From assembly GCF_900114825.1 (NCBI RefSeq), contig NZ_FOUI01000011.1, forward strand, positions 1-64,000: 64,000 bases of DNA, read 5' to 3'. This DNA is from Halopseudomonas yangmingensis (GTDB taxonomy: Bacteria; Pseudomonadota; Gammaproteobacteria; Pseudomonadales; Pseudomonadaceae). Within the stretch, counting starts at the first letter, position 1; the number at the start of each line of letters is the position of its first letter. The position numbers were made by a program, and so were the translations under genes. The notes beneath the pieces are model-generated. The model saw only the letters and a list, made by a program, of their open reading frames with translations, was not told the origin of the DNA and searched no databases. This document shows positions 39,031 through 47,900 of the stretch, in pieces.

Positions 39031-39453
39031 TCAGCTGATGGTGCGCTGGTAGGGGTGACGCCGTCTACAGGTGCGGCAATGCCATTGGCGTTTGAATGGC
39101 CAGAGCGGGAAGTGCAGGGCGAGGAATGCCAGAAAGGCCCAGCGCTTGCCGCGAATATCCAGATCCAGTTCGTCGCTGCCGCAGTGCGGGCAGCAATGGC
39201 TGTCGGGATCTTCGGTTTGCTCTGCTGCCTGGGGAATGCAATCGGAGAAGTCAGTGGCAAGCAGGGCCAGCGCATGACCGGCATGCTCTGGCGGAACCTG
39301 CAGCCGCACGCCGCCCAAAGCATCCGAGTACAACCACTGCATGTTGATGGTGTGCTCGTCGGCAACAAACGCGGGTATGCCGGCCGCCTCAAGGCTGCTG
39401 CGGGCAATCTGGGCCTCATGCGGGAAGCTGAAGCGGGCAATGGTAGTCAGCAT
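39031..39453 (-). CDS. DUF2007 protein with zinc-ribbon and membrane segment
   Basis: The 140-residue protein has an N-terminal DUF2007 domain (about 1-70, small alpha/beta fold seen in putative signal-transducing proteins). A CPHCG...CRTC zinc-ribbon-like pair at about 88 and 128 brackets a hydrophobic stretch (FLAFLALHFPLWPF). Function is unknown. It converges with the FAH gene and has no close partner. Confidence 0.75.
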   Translation of the reverse strand: MLTTIARFSFPHEAQIARSSLEAAGIPAFVADEHTINMQWLYSDALGGVRLQVPPEHAGHALALLATDFSDCIPQAAEQTEDPDSHCCPHCGSDELDLDIRGKRWAFLAFLALHFPLWPFKRQWHCRTCRRRHPYQRTIS

Positions 39454-39555
39454 CGGTATGCCCCGTGTTGTGGTTGTTGGTTGCGGGCTATATGGAAGTG
39501 TAGACAGTCTGTTTCAGCTGTCAGTTCAGTTGTGCTGACGAGGCGATGAGTGGTC

Positions 39556-39774
39556 TCAGGGCTGATGTCTGCGCAGCGGGGTCAGCAGTTCACCCAGGCC
39601 GTTGTGGTCTATCTCGTGCATCAGTGCCAGCAGCCGGCCCAGTTCTCCCTTCGGAAATCCTTCGCGGGCAAACCAGCCCAGGTAATGGCCGGGCAGGTCG
39701 GCCAACAGCCGGCCCTGGTATTTGCCGTAGGGCATGCGCTGGTTGACCAGCTTGATCAGGTCTTCGGGATTCAT
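39556..39774 (-). CDS. DUF3820 family protein
   Basis: The 72-residue protein has the conserved MPYGKYQGRLLADLPGHYL segment and WFAREGFPKGELG, matching DUF3820 (a small family annotated in pseudomonads as a putative quorum-sensing-regulated factor). Its ATG overlaps the stop of the upstream hydrolase gene as ATGA, so the two are coupled. Function is unknown. Confidence 0.85.
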   Translation of the reverse strand: MNPEDLIKLVNQRMPYGKYQGRLLADLPGHYLGWFAREGFPKGELGRLLALMHEIDHNGLGELLTPLRRHQP

Positions 39775-40829
39775 TGCGGATCAAATCCGGCGAAGAAACT
39801 GTCGATATGCGCCGCCTCCAGCAGTTCGATGCGCGGGGGATTCCACTGCGGTTGCTTGTCCTTGTCGATGATCAGTGCGCGCACCCCTTCGATAAAATCG
39901 CCACGCTCAAACCATTGATAGATCAGATGCAGTTCCAGCTTGGCGCAGCCTTGCAGGTCCAGTTGACGTCCACGATGCATCAGTTCCAGGCTGACTGCCA
40001 TGGCCAGTGGTGAACGTTGCAACATCAGGCTGGCGCACTCTTGTGCCCAGTCCCGCAAGGCCGGATTGTTTTCGCCGAGTAGTGATTCGCGAATGGCCGG
40101 GACGCTGTTGGCGGAAAAGTGGCGGTCAATTGCCTCCATCCGTGCCGGCAGTCGGGCCGGATGCAGTGCGACGGGGGGAAGTTCGGCAAGCAGTTGTTCG
40201 ATCTGCTGTGGCTGTTCATCCGGCTGCCAGTCGTTTTGTTGCAGTGCTTCGATCAGCTGCATTTGCGCCTTGCTGGTAATGGCGTGGGTGGCCAAGCCAC
40301 AGGCCAGCGCATCGGTGGCATCCAGCTGCACACCGGTGACTGCCAGGTATTCAGCCAGGCGTCCGGGCAGGCGGGTCAGGAAGTAGCTGCCCAGCACGTC
40401 AGGGAAGTAGCCGATGCCAACCTCAGGCATGCCCAGTCGGGCGCGTTCGGTGACAATCCGCCAGCGGCAGGCCTGGGCCACACCCATGCCGCCGCCGAGG
40501 GTCAGGCCATCCATCAGGCTTATGGTCGGTTTCGGGTAACGGTGCAGCAACAGGTCAAGGGCGTACTCTTCCTCGAGGAAGTCGAAGTGCAACCGTTCGC
40601 CGTTGTGATAGCTGTCATACAGGGCGCGCAGGTCGCCGCCCGCACAGAAAGCACGCTCGCCGTTGGCGCTGATCAGCACAGCGTGCATCTGTGGGTCGTT
40701 CAGCCACTGTTCCAGATGCCTGTGCATGATCCGGCCCATGTCCAGGGTCAGGCTGTTGAGCTGGGCGGGGCGGTTGAAAATGAGGCGGCCAAGCGGTGGC
40801 TGGCGCTCGACAAGCATCTGAGCGGTCAT
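39771..40829 (-). CDS. Enoyl-CoA hydratase/3-hydroxyisobutyryl-CoA hydrolase-like
   Basis: The 352-residue crotonase-fold protein is longer than simple enoyl-CoA hydratases and matches the ECH_2 / 3-hydroxyisobutyryl-CoA hydrolase type. It has the oxyanion segments FCAGGDLRALYD and GLTLGGGMGVAQAC, the PEVGIGYFPDVLGSYFLTRLPG block, and a C-terminal FIEGVRALIIDKDKQPQWNP. The family releases CoA from 3-hydroxyisobutyryl-CoA in valine degradation; no other valine genes are nearby. AGGAAC precedes the ATG. Confidence 0.87.
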   Translation of the reverse strand: MTAQMLVERQPPLGRLIFNRPAQLNSLTLDMGRIMHRHLEQWLNDPQMHAVLISANGERAFCAGGDLRALYDSYHNGERLHFDFLEEEYALDLLLHRYPKPTISLMDGLTLGGGMGVAQACRWRIVTERARLGMPEVGIGYFPDVLGSYFLTRLPGRLAEYLAVTGVQLDATDALACGLATHAITSKAQMQLIEALQQNDWQPDEQPQQIEQLLAELPPVALHPARLPARMEAIDRHFSANSVPAIRESLLGENNPALRDWAQECASLMLQRSPLAMAVSLELMHRGRQLDLQGCAKLELHLIYQWFERGDFIEGVRALIIDKDKQPQWNPPRIELLEAAHIDSFFAGFDPQ

Positions 40830-40921
40830 TACGGGTTCCTGCGGTTTGATGAGGCGCTATTTGACCACAGGGCGAGTCGCGGCTGAAGTTGTTACCGGCA
40901 AAATCAGGGTGAGGTGTTGCC

Positions 40922-41464
40922 CTAACTGCCGCTGCGGCTCAGTACCAGTTGTCCGTCCTGCAGTGGAATGCGTTCGCCCGGGTTGTGGTCCATGGTGACA
41001 GTGCCGGTCTGCTCGCCGATCCGGTAGTCAACCTGGTAGCCGGTCAGACGCTGGCGTTCGTCGTAACGGGTTTCGCAACGGCGCTCGACGCTTGTGTAGG
41101 TATTGTTGCGCTGCATCTGTTCCTGGGTCTTGTTGCCGGCATAGCCGCCGGCTGCTGCGCCGGCTATGGTGGCGAGCTTCTTCCCGCTGCCGCCGCCTAC
41201 CTGGTTGCCAAGCACACCGCCGACCACTGCACCGGCCACAGTGCCGGTAATGCGGTGCTGGTCCTGAACCGGCTGCTGCCGGGTGACCGGTACATCGCGG
41301 CATTCTTCACGCGGGATGCGTTCGGTTTTGTACAGCTCCTTGACGCCGGTTACGTCGGCATGGGTAGGTGCCTTGTTGCCCAGTACGTTGTAGCCGGCGA
41401 TGGCGCCGCCTGCGGTGGCGACTACTGCGCCTATGATGACGCCGCTGAGCAGGGACTTGTTCAT
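40922..41464 (-). CDS. Glycine-zipper 2TM domain outer-membrane-type protein
   Basis: The 180-residue protein has a hydrophobic Gly/Ala-rich N-terminal segment (about 5-30, SGVIIGAVVATAGGAIAGY) and a glycine-zipper block GTVAGAVVGGVLGNQVGGGSGKK and following (about 74-110). A C-terminal domain carries two cysteines, the second in RRCETRYDE. This is the rickettsial 17-kDa-antigen/SlyB-like 2TM family. I start at the ATG at 41464 (GGAGAG upstream); the open frame extends further up to 41569. Confidence 0.83.
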   Translation of the reverse strand: MNKSLLSGVIIGAVVATAGGAIAGYNVLGNKAPTHADVTGVKELYKTERIPREECRDVPVTRQQPVQDQHRITGTVAGAVVGGVLGNQVGGGSGKKLATIAGAAAGGYAGNKTQEQMQRNNTYTSVERRCETRYDERQRLTGYQVDYRIGEQTGTVTMDHNPGERIPLQDGQLVLSRSGS

Positions 41465-41573
41465 GATGATCTCTCCGATCGTTGCTGGAACCGAAACTTT
41501 CTGTTGTGTCTGAACGATTTGATCGGGAATTTGCCGGGTGGTTCCGCCAACCTGCCGGTTGACGGTCACTCGG

Positions 41574-43532
41574 TCAGGGGTTTTGTGACGTATTTCTCAA
41601 GCGCAGGCGGGTGTCGAGCTCCAGGATCACCGGTCTATCCCACTGTTGTTCGAGCTGGTGGCGTAGCTGTTCCAGGTCTTCACGCAGCAGCAGTTGCTCG
41701 GCAATCAGCTCGCCGCGCACCAGCAGGCCACCACCCTGGCGACTGACCTGCAGGTCGCTCAGGCTGACCGGCTTGTCGTTGACCAACAGGTCGTGGCGGC
41801 TCAGGTCGCGTTCGATCTGCCAGCGGCTGTTCATGTCGGCAAAGGCGACCGTCAGGGGAATCGATACGGCCAGCAGCATTGCCGAGGAAATCGCCAGCCC
41901 GCGCCTGGCTCTAACCAGTGGCGCATAGCCCAGCACCAGGAAGGTCAGGGCGGCGCTCAGGGCAATGCCGACCAGGTTGGTGATAAACAACAGCATGGCA
42001 CCGCTGAATACTTCCCACTGCAACCAGCCAATGCCGATACCGGCCACCGACAGTGGCGGGACCAGTGCCACGGCAATGGCTACGCCGGGCAGGCTTTTCA
42101 TTACGCTTTCACGGGCGTGCGCGTAGCCGCCGGCGATACCGGAGGCAATCGCCACGCCCAGGTCCAGCAGGTTCGGGTGCAGGCGGCCGGCCATCTCCGG
42201 GGTGATGCGGTCAATCGGGATGATCAGTGCGATCAGCGCTGCAGTGCCCAGGGCCAGGAGTACACCCAGACCAATGGTCAGTAGCGCGCGCTGCAACAGG
42301 TTGCGATCACCGCGCAGCAGCCCCATGGCCAGTGAGATGATCGGGGCCATCAGCGGTGCCAGCACCATGGCGCCGATGATCACCGCGGCGCTGGAAAGAA
42401 ACAGGCCGAAGCTGGCGACCACCACACTGAGAACCATCAGTGCAATGTAGTGCGGGTAGGCCTGGGCATTATCGCGCAGCAGCAGGAACAGGTCTTTGAA
42501 GTCATCCTCAAGCGCACGGGTAAATAGCGGCAGGTGACTCTGGATCATTTCAAGGCGGGTTTCGTTGGTCGGCAGGTTGTCGACCTTCATGGTGTCCTTG
42601 CCCTGACGGTTACCGGGCTGTCCGGTTTGCAGCACCTCGCCAGTGTTGATACGTACCGCTTCGGGATACAGCTCCAGCTCGATCAGGCTGGCCTGTCGGC
42701 GTCTGCCGTCGACAAAGTAGGTCAGCGGTTGCGCTGACTCCAGCTTGAGGTATTGGCTTTTGATGTAACTGACGGCGGCCGGCAAACGCTTGACCCCGGT
42801 CTCGCCCTTGAATACGGCGGCCAGCAGAAAGGCCAGGTACTCGGTCACCGACTTGGGCGCAATCAGAATGGTCGAGATCTTGCAGTCCTGGGCTGAAATG
42901 CTGGTGTTGATCAGCTTGGCGGCGGCGCTGTTGATGTCGTTCTCGATCGCTACCAGTCCGGTTATCGCCGTTTTCAGAGTGACGTCCTTGCCGGTGGTCA
43001 GGGTGATGGCAAAGGGTTTGATGACCAGCAGGTTGCGCAGGCTGCTCCAGACCAGCGCCAGCCAGTACAGCAGGTGTTGCCAGGCGGAGGCCTTGCGATT
43101 CTGGTAGGTCTTGCTGCGCTGGTCGAGGAAGGGCGTTTCACCAAGCATCAGCATGCCCAGCACCACTTCATTGTTGCAGCGCACCACGTCGAGGGCCGTG
43201 GGCGTGCCGGAGAACGCCAGTGTTAATGCGTCGTTGCCTTTGGCGGGGATGCCAAACCAGCGGTGCAGACGGCTTTTCGTATTGGCCGGGATGATGCCCA
43301 GCGAGAAGTTCAGTGTCTTGGCCAGGTTGACGTATTCGCTGATGTCTTCATCCTCGACAACCACGACTACATGTTCTGCATGGTCCAGGCAGCGTCCCGG
43401 CTGGCTCAGGAAACTATCCTTGTCGAATTCATGGATGAGAATCTTGTGTTCTGCAGCAAAGGCGCGAATATCCGGCAAACGTGCCTCGTGCGCAGTCGGG
43501 TAGACGACCAGTACCTGTTCTTGAAATGTCAC
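41574..43532 (-). CDS. DUF389 (TIGR00341) protein with kinase-like N-terminal domain
   Basis: The 652-residue protein has two parts. Residues about 1-310 form a soluble domain with a pattern like lipid/NAD kinase folds (VVVVVEDEDISEYVNLAKTLNFSLGIIPANTKSR, then a P-T-A-L-D-V-V-R-C-N-N segment). Residues about 350-560 are the DUF389 membrane domain with about six helices (GAMVLAPLMAPIISLAMGLLRGD, GIAGGYAHARES, LVPPLSVAGIGI). A C-terminal soluble tail follows. The start is GTG at 43532 with no obvious ribosome site. Function is unknown. Confidence 0.85.
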   Translation of the reverse strand: MTFQEQVLVVYPTAHEARLPDIRAFAAEHKILIHEFDKDSFLSQPGRCLDHAEHVVVVVEDEDISEYVNLAKTLNFSLGIIPANTKSRLHRWFGIPAKGNDALTLAFSGTPTALDVVRCNNEVVLGMLMLGETPFLDQRSKTYQNRKASAWQHLLYWLALVWSSLRNLLVIKPFAITLTTGKDVTLKTAITGLVAIENDINSAAAKLINTSISAQDCKISTILIAPKSVTEYLAFLLAAVFKGETGVKRLPAAVSYIKSQYLKLESAQPLTYFVDGRRRQASLIELELYPEAVRINTGEVLQTGQPGNRQGKDTMKVDNLPTNETRLEMIQSHLPLFTRALEDDFKDLFLLLRDNAQAYPHYIALMVLSVVVASFGLFLSSAAVIIGAMVLAPLMAPIISLAMGLLRGDRNLLQRALLTIGLGVLLALGTAALIALIIPIDRITPEMAGRLHPNLLDLGVAIASGIAGGYAHARESVMKSLPGVAIAVALVPPLSVAGIGIGWLQWEVFSGAMLLFITNLVGIALSAALTFLVLGYAPLVRARRGLAISSAMLLAVSIPLTVAFADMNSRWQIERDLSRHDLLVNDKPVSLSDLQVSRQGGGLLVRGELIAEQLLLREDLEQLRHQLEQQWDRPVILELDTRLRLRNTSQNP

Positions 43533-43627
43533 GTGAGGGGCGTCCGGTTGGCTGGCAATGGGCTGTGATTGTGCGCGATTGCCGGCGTCCGGAAAAGGGC
43601 TGCGTGCTTGCTAGCGCAACCGCCTGC

Positions 43628-45160
43628 TCAGACGCCTAGAGCCTTGGGCTGGATGCCGGCGCTCAGGGTGCCCCAATGCTTGCCGTTGACCCTCAGCGGG
43701 ACAAACAGCACGAACACAATGGTGCGGGTGCCTGGCAATACAAAGGTGCCCATGCTGATGTAGGTGCAGCGGTTGAGGTTGTCCAGCTCCAGTTTGCTTG
43801 GCACCACAAAGCGCATGTGGGTGCTTTGCTGGGCATCTACCCTGGGGTCGCCGGTCATGGGTTTGGAGGCAGCACTACGCGAGGCGGCCATGTAGCCGTG
43901 ATTGTCCACCGGTACCATATACAGCACCCCGTCCTTGCCGCCGCTGTCCCATTCGTCGAGCAGTGGCTGGATGCGCTGGCGGTAGGCCTCTGCCCAGCTG
44001 ACGGTGTGTTTCTGGCCGCCGCTGTCCGGAAGCGGGCGATACTGGCGGTCGAATACATCGATGCCTTCTGCGAACAGTGCCTGCAATTGATCCTGAATCA
44101 CCTGTTGACGCTGCATCAGCAGGTCGGTGGCGCGTTCCAGATTGCCCTTGCCCAGACGGAACTGGCAGAGCCCTTGTAGCACCAGATTGGTATTGTCACG
44201 CTGGGTGTCGGCCTGGGCGAAGGTGTCCTGCATGTGTTTGCTGATGGTCAGGCTGAGGTCGCGAATCTCGTTGCCGTGGCGGTGGCTCTCGGAATTGGTG
44301 GCGGTGAGTTGTTCCAGCGCGCTACTGACCATCAGCAGGTCATCATTGGCGGTCTGGAAGTCAAATACCATCTGTTCGAACTGGTCGGCTGCAGTACTTA
44401 CCGCCTGGCCAGCGCTGTCCGATTGATGTTGCATCAACTGGGTCTGTTCGGCGGCACCGGCCATGGCATTGAGCATCTGTTCCATCAGCGTGCCGATCTG
44501 GTCGGCGGCTGTGCCAACCTTGATCGACAGATTACGGACTTCATCGGCCACCACGGCAAAGCCACGGCCTTGTTCTCCGGCACGGGCGGCTTCAATCGCT
44601 GCGTTCAGGGCCAGCATGTTGGTTTGCGCGGAAAAGTCCTGCACGGTGGTAAGAATGCTGCGTATCTGCCCTGAGGTGCTGTCGAGGGCTTCGATATTGC
44701 TCTTGAAGCCGGCCATCGCTGCACTGATCTGCTGCATTTGTGAGCGTGCATCGGCCAGCTGCTGCTGGGATGTGCGCGCGGCATCCAGATTACGGCTGTT
44801 CATTTCGGTGATGGTGCCAGTGCGTGCGCTGATATCCTGCAGCGCCCGAGTGGTTTGGTCGCTGGCCTGAAAGATCAGTTCCGAGAGGCTCTGTTGCTTG
44901 CCGGCATCTCTGGCGGCCTGCTCAGCCAGAACCCGGCTGTAGGCCGAGCTGGTAGCTATCTGCATACTCTGTTGCTGGAAGTTGATGATCATGTCGCGCA
45001 GGCGACGGGTAAAGCTATTGAATTCGCCGATGGCACTGTCCGTTTGCGCCTGATCATCATCGTCGCTGCTGAGATCGATCTGTTCGGCATTAGCCTGCTC
45101 CAGTCGTCCGTGCAGGGAAGGCCGGGCCGTGCGAGATGACCAGAGTCTGCTTATGTTCAT
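43628..45160 (-). CDS. Soluble methyl-accepting chemotaxis-type protein
   Basis: About 510 residues without a membrane helix or HAMP domain. The N-terminal half is the MCP signalling domain with the hairpin tip [37 protein letters not shown]. The C-terminal portion (about 340-510) is a cache-like sensor ([41 protein letters not shown]), an order reversed from the usual receptors. It may report a cytoplasmic signal. An ATG at 45160 follows GAGGGG closely; an ATG at 45175 is the alternative. Confidence 0.85.
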   Translation of the reverse strand: MNISRLWSSRTARPSLHGRLEQANAEQIDLSSDDDDQAQTDSAIGEFNSFTRRLRDMIINFQQQSMQIATSSAYSRVLAEQAARDAGKQQSLSELIFQASDQTTRALQDISARTGTITEMNSRNLDAARTSQQQLADARSQMQQISAAMAGFKSNIEALDSTSGQIRSILTTVQDFSAQTNMLALNAAIEAARAGEQGRGFAVVADEVRNLSIKVGTAADQIGTLMEQMLNAMAGAAEQTQLMQHQSDSAGQAVSTAADQFEQMVFDFQTANDDLLMVSSALEQLTATNSESHRHGNEIRDLSLTISKHMQDTFAQADTQRDNTNLVLQGLCQFRLGKGNLERATDLLMQRQQVIQDQLQALFAEGIDVFDRQYRPLPDSGGQKHTVSWAEAYRQRIQPLLDEWDSGGKDGVLYMVPVDNHGYMAASRSAASKPMTGDPRVDAQQSTHMRFVVPSKLELDNLNRCTYISMGTFVLPGTRTIVFVLFVPLRVNGKHWGTLSAGIQPKALGV

Positions 45161-45311
45161 GCGCCCCTCGGACATTATTGTTGTGTGTGTTGAATCGTCT
45201 CTCGATCTTATCTATAGCACGCCAGGAAGAGTAATGGCATTTCGGTCAATTAATGGGCTGAATCGCGCAGTATCATTGGCGGACAAATCTGTCAGAAGCG
45301 AGTCCGTTTTG

Positions 45312-47042
45312 TCAGTAATGCCTTTCCATGTCGGCGCTTGTCAACAGGCCAACAATGCGGGCAGGGCGCCTGGGGTGGGCCTGTTCCACATACAGCGCAT
45401 CCACGTCTTCAGCCTGCAGGCGTTGCCAGGCCTCGGCCAGGGTTGACTGGATGTCCACCGACTGCAGTTCCAGGCGTTGGCCGGGTAGTTCCAGCAGGTC
45501 AATCAGTGGCTCGCTGGTGGTTTCGTCCTGGCTGTCGCTGTGGGCCGTCAGCCAATGGGACAGTGCGGCGGCCTGCAGGGCGATGCGTGGCGCCTGCTGG
45601 TTGTCCCGCTCCACCAGCAGCCAGCCGGGATTGCTGGCCAGCAGGGCAGTGGCCTGGGCACGGTCTATCTGGCGTGGAGTGGTTTCAAAGTTGCGCTGCA
45701 TGGCGGCGGCCACAGACAGGCGTGACAGCACCTGGATCAGCGGTTTTTCCCGGGCCTCCATCAGGCTGCCGGTGGCAAAAAAACCGCGGCAACCCAGCTG
45801 CCTGGCAGTGAGCCCGGCAATCACTACAGCCAGCATGCCGGGCATGATCATCGAGGGACTGTGCGTGAGTTCGAGGATGGCCATCAAGGCTGCCAGGGGA
45901 GCCTGAAGTACAGCGCCCATCATCGCCGCCATGCCTAGGGTGACGAATACCGCGGCGCTGGCTGCCTGTTCCGGCATCAGGCTGGCGGCCAGCAGGGCGG
46001 TCAAGGCACCAATGGCGCCGCCGATGACCAGAATAGGGCCAATGATACTGACCGGTACACCACAGGCCACAGTAATGGCGGTGAGTAGCAGCTTGCCCAG
46101 TGCCAGCACCAGCAGGATCTGCAGAGGCAACTGGTGATCGAGCATCAGTTGCAGGCTGTCATAGCCCATGCCCTGCACCTGCGGATACCACCAGGCAACG
46201 CCTGCGGTGAGTAGCCCGGCCATGCAGAAGCGGAGCCAGATTGGAGCAATTGTCGGGCGGGTTGAATGGGCAATGCGCACAAATAGTGCGGCGAGGATGC
46301 CAACCAGCAGGGCGCCGACCACTATCCATGGCAGATTCCACAGGGATTCCAGCTGCATGCCGGGAATCGAGAAGGCCGGTTGCGGGCCGTATACCAGCTG
46401 GGTCACCAGTGCGGCGGTAAAGGAGGCCAGGATAACCGGCATAAAGCCGAGCATGGTGTATTCCATCATCACCACTTCCATGGCGAAGATGACCCCGGCA
46501 ATCGGCGTGTTGAAGGAGGCGGAGATGCCGGCGGCGGCGCCACAGGCGGTCAGCACCCGCAGGCTGTTGTTGGGCAGTCTCAGGCTGGCACCGAGGCCGC
46601 TGGCGGCGGCGGCACCAAGATGTATGGCCGGGCCTTCGCGGCCGGCTGACAGGCCGCCAAGCACAGACAGCAGGCCAACCCACCATTGGGTCAGCCAGTT
46701 GCGCAGGGGGAATCTGCCCTGATGCAGGGTCAGCCGCTCTATTACATGGCTGATGCCGATACGGCGGCCGGCGCTGGGTTGGCGCCACAGCCAGATGCCG
46801 ATCAGCAGTACCGCCAGCAGGGGCAGCAGGCTGCGCAGTTCCGGGGACAGTTGTTCAAAGGCTTCCGGATTGCCATCCGCCAACCAGAGTGTTGCGCCAA
46901 GCTGCAGCAACATCCTGAAGGCCACCATCAGCAGGCCGGCAAGCAGACCACTGACCAGGCCCAGCAGGCAGAGTTGCGGGAGCGCGTCCAGCGACGCCAG
47001 CCGCTGTCGAAATCGCTCAAGGTCTGGTTGCGGCAGTCGCAA
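45312..47042 (-). CDS. ClC-family chloride channel/transporter with C-terminal CBS-like domain
   Basis: The 576-residue membrane protein has ten to twelve helices and the ClC filter segments: G-R-E-G-P in SAGREGPAIHLG (gating Glu present) and SFNTPIAG, then AVFVTLGMAAMMGAVLQAPLAALMAILE. The first filter region reads RRIGISHVIE. After PIAGVIFAM-E the next residue is V, where proton-coupled E. coli ClcA has the second (proton) Glu. The C-terminal part (about 440-576) is CBS-like. The start is TTG at 47042 with AGGAG seven bases upstream. Confidence 0.88.
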   Translation of the reverse strand: MRLPQPDLERFRQRLASLDALPQLCLLGLVSGLLAGLLMVAFRMLLQLGATLWLADGNPEAFEQLSPELRSLLPLLAVLLIGIWLWRQPSAGRRIGISHVIERLTLHQGRFPLRNWLTQWWVGLLSVLGGLSAGREGPAIHLGAAAASGLGASLRLPNNSLRVLTACGAAAGISASFNTPIAGVIFAMEVVMMEYTMLGFMPVILASFTAALVTQLVYGPQPAFSIPGMQLESLWNLPWIVVGALLVGILAALFVRIAHSTRPTIAPIWLRFCMAGLLTAGVAWWYPQVQGMGYDSLQLMLDHQLPLQILLVLALGKLLLTAITVACGVPVSIIGPILVIGGAIGALTALLAASLMPEQAASAAVFVTLGMAAMMGAVLQAPLAALMAILELTHSPSMIMPGMLAVVIAGLTARQLGCRGFFATGSLMEAREKPLIQVLSRLSVAAAMQRNFETTPRQIDRAQATALLASNPGWLLVERDNQQAPRIALQAAALSHWLTAHSDSQDETTSEPLIDLLELPGQRLELQSVDIQSTLAEAWQRLQAEDVDALYVEQAHPRRPARIVGLLTSADMERHY

Positions 47043-47139
47043 CGTATCTACTCCTGAAGGGGGGGCGGATCAGGCAAGGGAAGCCCGTCTGGATTATCAG
47101 GCTTCCTGTCGGCTGGCTCAAGTCGCCACGCCTGCGGTT

Positions 47140-47829
47140 TCAGCCAGCCTGCAGTGCCTGGGTTTCAAGTTCCTTGCGCAGGGCATCCGGTAGTTGCAAT
47201 TGACGGGCCAGTTCATCCAGGTAGGCGCGCTCCATGAAACTTTGCTGATCCACCATCAGCAGGCTGGCCAGGTACATCTCGGCGGCCAGTTCCGGACTGC
47301 TGGCAGCGGCACTGGCGACCTCCGCAGGGTCGAGGGGCTTCTGCAGCTCGCGGTCGAACCATTGCAGCAGGCTCTGGTCGTTGCTGAGCCGGGCGATTTC
47401 GTTGTCGATCAGTTCGCGCTCGCGCTGATCAATGTGCCCATCGGCCTTGGCGGCGGCAATCAGCGCGCGCAGTATGGCCTGGCTATGCTGTTCCGCCTGG
47501 GGCGCTGGCAGTCGGTCAACCGTCTGAATCGGTTGTGCCTGAGGCGCTGCGCCAGTCTGGTTCTGCTGGTAGTTCTGCCAGGCTTTCCAGGCGACTACGC
47601 CGAGGGCGGCAAGCCCGCCGTAGGTTATCGCCTTGCCGCCCATCTTGCGGGCCTTTTTGCTGCCCAGCAGCAGACTGATGGCGGCGCCACCACCGGCACC
47701 GGCCAGCAGACTGCCGAGCGGCGATGCGCCGGAGCGATTGCCTTGGGGCGCGCTTGCCTGGTTGCTGTTGCCTTGCAGAAGATCGGTACCGGACTTTAGA
47801 AGCTGATCGAGCAGACTGCGGGTGTTCAT
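47140..47829 (-). CDS. TerB-like / DUF533 inner-membrane protein (YebE type)
   Basis: The 229-residue protein has an N-terminal low-complexity part (LLQGNSNQASAPQGN) and a Gly/Ala membrane segment (SLLAGAGGGAAISLLLG). A further hydrophobic stretch (AITYGGLAALGVVAWKAW) precedes a C-terminal TerB-like helical domain (about 105-229) with AAAKADGHIDQRERELI. This is the DUF533/YebE family, induced by envelope stress in E. coli; the role is not clear. I start at the ATG at 47829 because the open frame upstream (to 47859) has no ribosome site. Confidence 0.85.
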   Translation of the reverse strand: MNTRSLLDQLLKSGTDLLQGNSNQASAPQGNRSGASPLGSLLAGAGGGAAISLLLGSKKARKMGGKAITYGGLAALGVVAWKAWQNYQQNQTGAAPQAQPIQTVDRLPAPQAEQHSQAILRALIAAAKADGHIDQRERELIDNEIARLSNDQSLLQWFDRELQKPLDPAEVASAAASSPELAAEMYLASLLMVDQQSFMERAYLDELARQLQLPDALRKELETQALQAG

Positions 47830-47900
47830 GGTTGCTGGGTTCCCATAGATGATATGCACAGGGTCAGACCAGCAGTGTTGATCGTCGTTCCCTTGCCTGC

